A DNA stretch of 64,000 bases from Kutzneria kofuensis. GTDB lineage: Bacteria > Actinomycetota > Actinomycetes > Mycobacteriales > Pseudonocardiaceae. The stretch lies in assembly GCF_014203355.1 (NCBI RefSeq), contig NZ_JACHIR010000002.1, positions 558,001 through 622,000 on the forward strand, given 5' to 3'. Within the stretch, counting starts at the first letter, position 1, and every line of letters begins with the position of its first letter. Made by a program: the position numbers and the translations under genes. Shown piece after piece: positions 34,528 through 42,016 of this stretch. The notes under the pieces are model-generated. The model had not been told where the DNA came from and made no database searches. It worked only from the letters and a program-made list of their open reading frames with translations.

Positions 34528-35292
34528 ATGCCCGTGCTGGCCGACCTGCTGTCCGCGCTGGCGGGTGGTCGTGTCGAGGTCGTCGACCTGACCGCGCCGC
34601 TCTCGGCGAGCACCCCCGTGCTGCAGCTGCCGCCGCCGTTCGCGAACACGACGAGCTTCCGGCTGGAGGAGATCAGCCGCTACGACGACCGCGGCCCGCG
34701 CTGGTACTGGAACGACATCCACACCGGCGAGCACGTCGGCACGCACGTCGACGCCCCGAACCACTGGCTGTCGGGCAAGGACGGCGACAGCGTGGACCAG
34801 ATCCCGCTGCGCACGCTCGTCGCGCCGGCGGTGGTGCTCGACGCGTCGGCGAAGGTGGCCTCGGACCCCGACTTTCTGCTGAGCATCGACGACGTGCGGG
34901 AGTGGGAGGGCGAGCACGGGCCGCTGCCGGACGGGGGCTGGCTGCTGTATCGCACGGGGTGGGACACGCGGTCCGGCGACCAGGAGAGCTTCCTCAACGG
35001 CTCGCACAGCCCGGGTGTGTCGCCGGAATGCGCGCAGTGGCTGGCCGAGGAGACGCCGATCGCCGGCTTCGGCGTGGAGACCGTGGGCACGGATGCCGGT
35101 CGGGCGGCCGAGTTGGAGCCGATGTTCCCGTGCCACGACCGGTTGCTGGGCGCGGGAAAGTGCGGGTTGACGCAGTTGCGGAACCTGGCGCAGCTGCCGC
35201 CGACCGGGTCCGTGCTGGTGGTGTCGCCGCTGCCGATCGTCGGCGGGTCGGGCAGCCCGGCCCGGGTGTACGCGTTCGTGGAGCGGCCGTGA
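34528..35292 (+). CDS. Cyclase family protein (kynurenine-formamidase-like hydrolase)
   Basis: The protein has 254 residues and a strong AAGGAGG site before the ATG at 34528. The metal motif is GEHVGTHVDAPNHW (HxGTHxDxPxH), typical of the cyclase/arylformamidase superfamily. VEVVDLTAPLSASTPV precedes it and FGVETVGTDAG follows. It should be a Zn- or Mn-dependent amide/lactone hydrolase. It is coupled to the TPP-enzyme gene (GTGA), so the two likely act in one catabolic route. Substrate not known. Confidence 0.82.
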   Translation: MPVLADLLSALAGGRVEVVDLTAPLSASTPVLQLPPPFANTTSFRLEEISRYDDRGPRWYWNDIHTGEHVGTHVDAPNHWLSGKDGDSVDQIPLRTLVAPAVVLDASAKVASDPDFLLSIDDVREWEGEHGPLPDGGWLLYRTGWDTRSGDQESFLNGSHSPGVSPECAQWLAEETPIAGFGVETVGTDAGRAAELEPMFPCHDRLLGAGKCGLTQLRNLAQLPPTGSVLVVSPLPIVGGSGSPARVYAFVERP

Positions 35293-36902
35293 TCGTCGCC
35301 GAGGCGGTCGGGCGCGTGCTGGCCGAGCTCGGCGCGGGCCCGGTGTTCGGGGTCGTGGGCAGCGGCAACTTCCACGTCACCAATGCACTGCGGGACAACG
35401 GTGTCCCGTTCTACGCCACCCGTCACGAGGGCGCGGCGGCCACCGCTGCCGACGCCTGCGCGCGGATGAGCGGCCGGGTGGCGATCGTGTCGACGCATCA
35501 GGGTTGCGGGCTGACGAATGCCGTCACGGGGATCGGCGAGGCGGCCAAGAGCCGGACGCCGCTGCTGGTTCTCACGGCGGAGGCGCCGGACTCCGATCCG
35601 TTGAACAACTTCCGCATCGACCAGGACGCCCTCGCCCGCTCCGTCGGCGCTGTCCCGGAACGGATCCACAGCCCGGAGACCGCCGTTGCCGACGCCGTGC
35701 GGGCATACCGGACGGCGTTGTTCGAGCGCCGCACGGTCGTGCTCAACCTCCCGCTCGACGTGCAGGCCATGGTCGCTCCGGAGTCGAAACCCGTTGCGCT
35801 GCTGGCGCCTTCGCCCGCCGCCGAGCCCGACGTCACGTCGCTGGCGGCCCTCATCGCCGCCGCCGAGCGGCCCGTGTTCATCGCGGGCCGCGGCGGGCGC
35901 GGGGCCGCCGCGGAGATCCGTGCCCTGGCCGACGCGTGCGGCGCGCTGCTGGCCACCTCCGCCGTCGCGCACGGCCTGTTCCACGAAGACCCTTGGGCCC
36001 TGGGCATTTCCGGCGGTTTCTCGTCGCCGCTGACCGCCGAGTTGATCCGTGGCGCGGACCTCATCGTCGGCTGGGGCTGTGCGCTGAACCGGTGGACCAC
36101 CCGTCAGGGCAAGCTGATCGGGCCCGACACCCGGCTCGCCCAGGTGGATCTCGACGAGAGCGCCCTCGGCGCGCACCGACCGATCGACGTCGGCGTGGTC
36201 GGCGACTCCGCCGTGGTTGCCCGCGCGGTGCGCGCCAAGCTGGACAGTTCGAAGGGTTACCGCTCCCCCGAGCTTCGCGACCGTATCGCCTCTCGTGCGC
36301 GATGGTCCGCCGCCGACCACACCGACGAGTCCACCGCCGAGCTCATCGACCCGCGCACGCTGTCGTCGGAGTTGGACCGGATCCTGCCGGCCGAGCGGAT
36401 CGTCTCCGTCGACTCCGGCAACTTCATGGGCTATCCCAGCGCCTACCTGGCCGTGCCCGACGAGTTCGGCTTCTGCTTCACCCAGGCGTTCCAGTCCATC
36501 GGTCTCGGCCTCGCCACCGCCATCGGCGCCGCGATCGCCCGCCCCGACCGGCTTCCCGTCGCCGCTCTCGGCGACGGCGGCTTCCACATGGCCGCCGGCG
36601 AACTCGAAACCGCCGTCCGCCTCGGCCTGCCGCTCGTCGTCATCGTCTACAACGACGCCGCCTACGGCGCCGAGGTGCACCACTTCACCGGCGACCACGC
36701 CACCGTCCGCTTCCCGCCCACCGACATCGCCGCCATCGCCCACGGTTTCGGCTGCACCGGCGTCACCGTCCGCACCACCGCCGACCTCGACCCCGTGCAG
36801 AATTGGCTCGACGGCCCCCGTGACACCCCACTGGTGATCGACGCCAAGATCACCGACGACGGCGGCTCGTGGTGGCTGGCCGAGGCGTTCCACGGTCACT
36901 GA
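35289..36902 (+). CDS. Thiamine-pyrophosphate-dependent enzyme (acetolactate synthase/decarboxylase-like)
   Basis: This 537-residue enzyme has the three domains of the acetolactate synthase superfamily. The PYR domain carries the catalytic Glu in YATRHEGAAATAAD. A central domain follows (residues ~185-320). The PP domain has GDGGFHMAAGELETAV ending in IVYNDAAYGAE, the Mg/TPP motif. A large FAD site is not evident, so a decarboxylase or carboligase role is more likely than acetolactate synthase. It is coupled to the cyclase-family gene. Confidence 0.82.
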   Translation: MIVAEAVGRVLAELGAGPVFGVVGSGNFHVTNALRDNGVPFYATRHEGAAATAADACARMSGRVAIVSTHQGCGLTNAVTGIGEAAKSRTPLLVLTAEAPDSDPLNNFRIDQDALARSVGAVPERIHSPETAVADAVRAYRTALFERRTVVLNLPLDVQAMVAPESKPVALLAPSPAAEPDVTSLAALIAAAERPVFIAGRGGRGAAAEIRALADACGALLATSAVAHGLFHEDPWALGISGGFSSPLTAELIRGADLIVGWGCALNRWTTRQGKLIGPDTRLAQVDLDESALGAHRPIDVGVVGDSAVVARAVRAKLDSSKGYRSPELRDRIASRARWSAADHTDESTAELIDPRTLSSELDRILPAERIVSVDSGNFMGYPSAYLAVPDEFGFCFTQAFQSIGLGLATAIGAAIARPDRLPVAALGDGGFHMAAGELETAVRLGLPLVVIVYNDAAYGAEVHHFTGDHATVRFPPTDIAAIAHGFGCTGVTVRTTADLDPVQNWLDGPRDTPLVIDAKITDDGGSWWLAEAFHGH

Positions 36903-36966
36903 GCCAGGCTCGTCTCCCGCCGGCGGCCGGCCTGACCGACACGGACCTGCTGAAGGGCCTTGCTCA

Positions 36967-37020
36967 CGCACGTGAGTGGCTCATGTGGCTTCCGCGGACC
37001 AAGTGAGCCACTCACGTGCG
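36967..37020. terminator. Large hairpin between convergent genes
   Basis: Perfect 17-bp arms (CGCACGTGAGTGGCTCA and its complement) flank a 20-base loop. It lies between the stops of the TPP enzyme and the PNPOx-like gene. It may act as a bidirectional terminator; the sequence may also be a dispersed repeat of the genome. Confidence 0.65.
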
Positions 37021-37040
37021 CCACAGCCCAGCCTCGGGTG

Positions 37041-37496
37041 CTACTCCCGCTCGACCTTTCGCAGCCCGCCGGCCGGTGTCCACCACTCCACCACCAGCAG
37101 CGTCGCCGCCTCGTTCAGGTGGGTGTGCACGATCTCGGTGATGTCGGCCTGGAGGCGGTCGCTGTCCGGCCGCTCGGCGGTCGGGTCGGCGAAGATCGCC
37201 CGGCCGGCGATCTTGGCCTCCCCGGGCCACGCGGCCTCCTCGCCGTCGACGGGGTCGACGGTGGCGCTGTGCAGCGCGAACCGGGGGTCCCGGCGCAGGT
37301 CGGCGCCCTTGCGGGCATTGGGCATGGAGCCGAAGACCAGCTCGCCGTCCTCGAACCTGGCCTCGATGCCGGAGATCCGGGGCGAGCCGTCGGCCCGCAG
37401 GGTGGCGATGGTCTTGTGTCTGTGCGCGTCGAACAGCGCCCGCACCCGCCCCGCGAACTCCGGCGCGGCCTGCTCGACGTCCCGCCAAGCGGTCAT
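37041..37496 (-). CDS. Pyridoxamine-5'-phosphate-oxidase-like (split-barrel) protein
   Basis: This 151-residue protein has the flavin split-barrel pattern: TIATLRADGSPRISGIEARF, LVFGSMPNARKGADLRRDPRF and ALHSATVDP. Such actinobacterial proteins bind FMN or F420, and few are real PNPO enzymes. ATG at 37496. It stands alone, with its stop near the 36967-37020 hairpin. Confidence 0.78.
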   Translation of the reverse strand: MTAWRDVEQAAPEFAGRVRALFDAHRHKTIATLRADGSPRISGIEARFEDGELVFGSMPNARKGADLRRDPRFALHSATVDPVDGEEAAWPGEAKIAGRAIFADPTAERPDSDRLQADITEIVHTHLNEAATLLVVEWWTPAGGLRKVERE

Positions 37497-37522
37497 CGGG
37501 CCATGATCGCGCGCTACGGAAC

Positions 37523-37843
37523 CTACCGCCACACTCTTTCGGGCTTCTCGGCCAGCAGGTACGCGAGCGCGCCGGCGACCGCGGTCACGCCGACGACAAC
37601 GGCGACCGTGGCGCCGGCGCCGATCACGGCCCCGCCGGCTGCGCCGAGGGCCGCGACGGCGAAGCCGACGACGATCACGATCAGGCACCACGCGGCCTTC
37701 CCCAGCCCGGCCCGCGGCAGCGGCCGCACCGGCTCGGGGAACAAGCCGCTCAGGTGGGTCAGCACCGCATCGCCGGCCAACGACCGGTCAAGCCGGGCCA
37801 GGTTCCGCCGCTGCCGGGCGGACAGGCCCATCACCCGTCCCAT
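37523..37843 (-). CDS. DUF3040-like membrane protein
   Basis: This 106-residue protein has an N-terminal LSARQRRNLARLDRSLAGD segment like the start of DUF3040 proteins, then two hydrophobic helices (about residues 49-70 and 73-95). The start codon overlaps the previous gene's stop (TGATG), so translation is coupled. Function unknown. Confidence 0.65.
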   Translation of the reverse strand: MGRVMGLSARQRRNLARLDRSLAGDAVLTHLSGLFPEPVRPLPRAGLGKAAWCLIVIVVGFAVAALGAAGGAVIGAGATVAVVVGVTAVAGALAYLLAEKPERVWR

Positions 37844-38070
37844 CAGTCCTCCAAGGGCAGCACATCGATGATCAACGCCGTCGGCACCAGGTCGACGGGC
37901 CCGTCCGTCCGCCGCACCGGGATCCACCACTCGTCGGTGCCCGGGTCGACGATCTCCGCCCCGCTGGCGGTCCCTCTGCGGACCGTGCCCACCGGGTACT
38001 GGCTGAGGTCGAAGTAGGCGACGACGGCGCCGGTCTCCAGGCGCTGCGGGCGTTCGGTGTCCTCGTCCAT
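37843..38070 (-). CDS. Small protein of unknown function
   Basis: The ATG at 38070 gives 75 residues: MDEDTERPQRLETGAVVAYF, then GTASGAEIVDPGTDEWWIPV. The frame is open further upstream, but that part is Arg/Pro-rich noise and overlaps the promoter region of the protease gene. It looks like a compact beta-rich protein. It is coupled to the DUF3040-like gene. Confidence 0.55.
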   Translation of the reverse strand: MDEDTERPQRLETGAVVAYFDLSQYPVGTVRRGTASGAEIVDPGTDEWWIPVRRTDGPVDLVPTALIIDVLPLED

Positions 38071-38231
38071 GGGAGCATGGGTACCCGCTGGTCGCGGGAC
38101 AATTCCGCCGGTCGGACACCGCCGTCCACTATCGCCGCCGACTTGTCCGTTCGGGAACATTCGGTGGTGAGCGGAGTCGCAATCTCGCGATCGGGACAAC
38201 CTTTTCGCGCCGCCGTCCGTATCAAACAGGC

Positions 38232-39104
38232 ATGAGCACGCTTTCGCGCCGCCCGGCGCCCGTGCGCCTGGGGGCCCTGGCGGCCGCGGCGATACTCGGC
38301 GCGGGCATCGCCTGCGCATACACCGTGACGACACAATCACGGAGCGTACCCCGGAACACCGTGCTCACAAGCGGCCACACCGACCGCCCGCATGTCGTAA
38401 CCGCGCCAACGACCACAACTCGCCCGGGGCCGAGCGCCGTGCTGCCGTTCAACGCGAAACTCACGTCAGCGGACATTCCGGTGCTCGGCGGCGGGATTCG
38501 CAGCGGCGCGTGCAGCGGTTCCCTGATTGCGGCGGAATGGGTAGTGACCGCCGGCCATTGCTTTCACGACGTGAATGATGTAAGGGTCGGCGGCGCACCG
38601 CGATATCACATGACCGTGACGTTGGGAAAGCTCAAGGACAGCGATCCGGGTGGCGATTCCGCCCAGGTCGTGGACGTTCGGCAGTCCCCGGTCAACGATC
38701 TGGCGGTGGTGCGGCTCGACCGGCCGATCACCGACATCAAGCCCTTGGCCCTGGCCGACAAGCCGCCGGCCGTCGGCGAGCCGCTGCAGTTCGCCGGCTG
38801 GGGCTCCACCTCGCCGACGGTCGTCGCGCCGTCCGACCACCTCAAGCGCGGGCAGTTCCGGGTCGCGGCGCTGCACAAGACCACCCTCGACGCCGAGCCG
38901 ACCGTGCCGCGGACGGTGGAGAACAGCCCGTGCCCCGACGACTCGGGCGGCCCGTTCTTCGTCTCCGACGACAACGTGACCGGCACGCTGGTGGCCATCG
39001 TCGACAACGGCCCGGCCTGCCCGCAGCCGGGCCTGGAGGTCGTCGCGCGGGTGGACGCCGTGTCCGACTGGATTCACCAGCAGATCGACGCCCACCCGCG
39101 CTGA
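38232..39104 (+). CDS. Secreted trypsin-like serine protease (S1 family)
   Basis: This 290-residue protein has an N-terminal membrane/signal segment (LGALAAAAILGAGIACAYTV). A Thr/Pro-rich pro-region follows. The protease domain has the catalytic triad His109 (TAGHC), Asp156 (NDLAVVRL) and Ser238 (CPDDSGGPFF). DSGG in place of GDSGG is a small deviation (Asp-Asp before Ser). It should be an exported endopeptidase. Its stop is 4 bases from that of the convergent M1 peptidase. Confidence 0.85.
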   Translation: MSTLSRRPAPVRLGALAAAAILGAGIACAYTVTTQSRSVPRNTVLTSGHTDRPHVVTAPTTTTRPGPSAVLPFNAKLTSADIPVLGGGIRSGACSGSLIAAEWVVTAGHCFHDVNDVRVGGAPRYHMTVTLGKLKDSDPGGDSAQVVDVRQSPVNDLAVVRLDRPITDIKPLALADKPPAVGEPLQFAGWGSTSPTVVAPSDHLKRGQFRVAALHKTTLDAEPTVPRTVENSPCPDDSGGPFFVSDDNVTGTLVAIVDNGPACPQPGLEVVARVDAVSDWIHQQIDAHPR

Positions 39105-39108
39105 GGAC

Positions 39109-40929
39109 TCAGCCCTCCACGCGGTGCGAGGCCCAGAACGAGGTGAGGTCCGTCGAACCGGCCGCCGCCTGCGCCGCCGCCTTGAAGTCGGCCACGGTGG
39201 ACACGCCGTACCAGTGCGACTGGGCGTAGGACTTCAGCAGGTTCGCCATCGCCGTGTCGCCGATCAGCCGCCGCAGGTCGTGCAGGGTGCACTTGCCGTA
39301 GTTGTAGACCACCGACGAGTACCGCGACGAGTGCGCGTCCCAGTAGGCCATCGAGTTGGTCAGCTTCTCGGCGCTGGACTGCCACGTGATCGAGCAGCCC
39401 GAGCCGGTCACGCCGCGGTAGAGGTCCGTGGCGTAGTCGGTGAAGCCCTCGTCCAGCCACGGCGAGTTGTACTCGTCGTCGCCGACGATGCCGTAGAACC
39501 ACTGGTGCGCGATCTCGTGCGGCAGGGCCACACTGGACACCAGGTCGAGCACGAAGCCCGGGTACTCCATGCCGCCGAACCAGAAGTTGTTGTCGATGAC
39601 GGCATCCAGCTCACCGTACGGGTAGTCGCCGAACCGTCCCGAGTGGACGTCGACGGCGTCGGCGGCCAGCGTCAGCATGGAGTTGGCGCTGCTGGTGGAG
39701 ATCCCGCTGACCGAGTAGACGTTGACCCGCACGCCCTTGCCGGAGGTCTTGGTGATCTTCGCGAACGGCCCGGCGGCCCAGGCGAAGTCCCGGACCTTGG
39801 ACGCCACCGCGTGCGTGGTCGTGGTGCTGCCGCTGGTGGTCTCGGTGGACGTGCCGGTGGCCGGGGTCAGCAGGCTGGTCGGGTGCACCAGGGTGACGTC
39901 GAAGTCACCGATCACCGTGTAGAACGACTCGCCGTTGTTGGTGTACGGGTCCAGGTGCCAGCCGGCGCCGTCGCGCACCGCGAGCACCGGCAGCGCGTTG
40001 CCGATCATGTTGTACGCGCCGTCCCGGCCGAACCGGTCGGCGCCGCTGGGCACCGCGATGCTCAGGTCGAAGCCGATGGTGGCGGACTGGTTCTGCGCCA
40101 GCGGCGACGGCAGCGTCACCTTCATCGCGGTGCAGCCCACGGTCAGCGCCGACGCGGTGCCGCCGGTCAGGTTGGTGACCGTGATCGGCGTCGTCGGGCA
40201 GGAGCCGTGGTAGTTGTCCCACAGCCGCAGGTAGACCTCCGGCAGCGCGGTCGGCGAGCCGTTGGTGAAGGTCACCGTCTGGTGCCCGGTCCACGTGTCG
40301 CCCGTGCTGTTGGACGTCAGGTTCACCGTGTACGCCGGGTTGATCGGCGTGCGGGTGGAGTCGGTGGGCGGCGGCGGGTTCCCGGTGCCGGTGGTCAGCG
40401 CGAAGTCGTCCAGCGCGAAGTTGGTGGCCAGGCTGGAGTCCTCGCGGCCGGTCAGGGTCAGCGTCACCGTCTGGCCGAGGTAGCGCGAGACGTCGAAGCT
40501 GCGCTGGACGTAGCCGGTGTTCTTGTCCAGGTTGGAGTAGCTGGCCAGGGTGTCGGAGCCGATCTGCACCGCCAGCGTGTCGTACTTCGTGGAGGTGGTC
40601 GTCTCCTTGGTGTCGATGTGCGACCAGAAGGTCAGCGTCGCCGACGAGCAGCCGCTCGGCAGCGTCACCGACTGGGACAGCGTGTCGGTGTGCGTGCCGC
40701 CGGTGCCGTCCAGCCGCGCGAGACCGGTGCCGCTGTGCGCCGGCTCGGCCGCGGTCGCCGCGCCGATGGTGCCGGTCGATCCGGTCCACGGCGCGGTCCC
40801 GGACTCGAAGCCGGCGTTGCCGATCACCTGGTCGCCGCAGGTCGCGGCCTGTGCGGGCGGGGTCACCGCCACAGTAACGAAGAGTCCGACCGCCAGCGTG
40901 AGGGCAGCAGGGAACGCCCGGCGTCTCAT
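39109..40929 (-). CDS. Secreted M1 family metallopeptidase
   Basis: This 606-residue protein has an ATG after AAAGGAAA. A Sec signal peptide (MRRRAFPAALTLAVGLFVTV, APPAQA-type cleavage) is followed by a jelly-roll module at ~30-205 (GNAGFESGTAPWTGS) and the aminopeptidase-N-type part. The zinc site is HEIAH (His471, Glu472, His475) with Glu494 in WLDEGF. The exopeptidase GAMEN-like motif appears as FGGMEYPG. It should trim peptides outside the cell, perhaps together with the S1 protease next door. Confidence 0.85.
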   Translation of the reverse strand: MRRRAFPAALTLAVGLFVTVAVTPPAQAATCGDQVIGNAGFESGTAPWTGSTGTIGAATAAEPAHSGTGLARLDGTGGTHTDTLSQSVTLPSGCSSATLTFWSHIDTKETTTSTKYDTLAVQIGSDTLASYSNLDKNTGYVQRSFDVSRYLGQTVTLTLTGREDSSLATNFALDDFALTTGTGNPPPPTDSTRTPINPAYTVNLTSNSTGDTWTGHQTVTFTNGSPTALPEVYLRLWDNYHGSCPTTPITVTNLTGGTASALTVGCTAMKVTLPSPLAQNQSATIGFDLSIAVPSGADRFGRDGAYNMIGNALPVLAVRDGAGWHLDPYTNNGESFYTVIGDFDVTLVHPTSLLTPATGTSTETTSGSTTTTHAVASKVRDFAWAAGPFAKITKTSGKGVRVNVYSVSGISTSSANSMLTLAADAVDVHSGRFGDYPYGELDAVIDNNFWFGGMEYPGFVLDLVSSVALPHEIAHQWFYGIVGDDEYNSPWLDEGFTDYATDLYRGVTGSGCSITWQSSAEKLTNSMAYWDAHSSRYSSVVYNYGKCTLHDLRRLIGDTAMANLLKSYAQSHWYGVSTVADFKAAAQAAAGSTDLTSFWASHRVEG

Positions 40930-41372
40930 GGGATTTCCTTTCGTGGCCCCGCCCGTCGGGGACATCGACAGGTTCCCGGCTCGTCCGCACGCCCAACAAC
41001 CCGCCATCCGTACTGTTTTCGCCCAGCGCAGGACAAACGCGAGGCCCGGACCGGCCGGCGCCCGGGGCCGGCCGGGCGGCGGCCAGGTGATCACCGTCGG
41101 CCTGTCGGTCACCGGCACGGCGGTGACCGGCGACCCGTCACAGCGCCGCGTCGACGGCAGGTCCCCGAAAAGTCACTTCAATTGTGAGCACAACCAATTG
41201 GATGGCCATGCCGTGTCAATGTCGAGTTTTGCCACTACCTGAACCTTGCGTCGGCCGAAGTGATGCGAGTAAGGCTGGATCGGTACGAAAATGCGACACA
41301 CTTCGGGTGACGCAGATTGTTCTGTTGAGAGCTCAGATATGTCGAGCGTTCAGAGCAACGAAGGGAAGGAAA
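40930..41372. other. Divergent intergenic region, 443 bases
   Basis: No gene is supported here. From about 41160 on it is AT-richer than its surroundings, as expected for the lectin promoter. It contains TTGTG-AG-CACAA at 41182-41193 (5-bp arms) beside the palindrome CCAATTGG at 41194-41201, which together resemble a LacI-type operator. The left half is ordinary GC-rich sequence without visible structure. Confidence 0.4.
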
Positions 41373-41924
41373 GTGCGTAAGGGTTCATGGCGGGCCGGCG
41401 CGACGCTGGCCATCGCCCTGCTTTCGATTCTGGTCCTCGGACCGACGGGCATTGCGAATGCGGGAGCGGTGTCGCCCGCGCAGCCGAGTGCGGGCTGGTT
41501 CGAGATCGTCAACGTGAACAGCGGCAAATGTCTCGACGTCCGCACCGAAACCGGCCTGTACAGCAACGGCGCGCACATCCAGCAGTACAGCTGCGGCGAC
41601 GCCGCGGGCCAGAAGTGGTGGGTCTGGGACGTGGGCAACGGATACTACAAGATATCGAACGAGGCGAGCGGCAAGTGCCTCAATGTCGTTGGCGGATGGG
41701 TAGGCTGGGGAGTTCCTATCGAGCAGTGGGACTGCTCGCAGGCGACCACGTCCGCGACCTGGAAAATCATCCGAGTGGCGGACTTCCCCACCCCCGTCTA
41801 CGAGTTCGTCACCCAGACGGGCGGGCTTTGCCTCGATGTTCCGAACGCGTCCACCGCGAACGAGGTGCGGCTGCAGACGTGGGGATGTAACGGCACCGTC
41901 GCACAGCAGTTCACGTTCCGCTAG
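41373..41924 (+). CDS. Secreted ricin B-type lectin
   Basis: The GTG at 41373 follows AAGGGAAGGA and gives 183 residues. A signal peptide (ATLAIALLSILVLGPTGIANA) leads to a single beta-trefoil. The three repeats each hold a QxW-like motif and CLDV or CLNV: GKCLDVRTETG, GKCLNVVGG and GLCLDVPNAS. It should bind extracellular polysaccharide. No catalytic domain is attached, which is unusual; most actinomycete trefoils of this type are fused to a hydrolase. Confidence 0.83.
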   Translation: MRKGSWRAGATLAIALLSILVLGPTGIANAGAVSPAQPSAGWFEIVNVNSGKCLDVRTETGLYSNGAHIQQYSCGDAAGQKWWVWDVGNGYYKISNEASGKCLNVVGGWVGWGVPIEQWDCSQATTSATWKIIRVADFPTPVYEFVTQTGGLCLDVPNASTANEVRLQTWGCNGTVAQQFTFR

Positions 41925-41969
41925 ACAAGCGCGGACGACCATCGACCGCTTTTCCCATTCTGATGCGCG

Positions 41970-41997
41970 CCCCGTCTCCGCTCCGGCGGAGGCGGGG
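41970..41997. terminator. Intrinsic terminator
   Basis: CCCCGTCTCCGC, a TCCG loop and GCGGAGGCGGGG form a 12-bp stem with one mismatch, followed by TTTC. It lies between the convergent lectin and SARP genes. Confidence 0.75.
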
Positions 41998-42016
41998 TTT
42001 CACGCCGGCTGGTGAG

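Noticed and set aside
34680-36971. Minus-strand frame opposite the cyclase and TPP genes
   Set aside because: Gly/Val-rich composition, no motif, no ribosome-binding site; the plus-strand enzymes are well supported.
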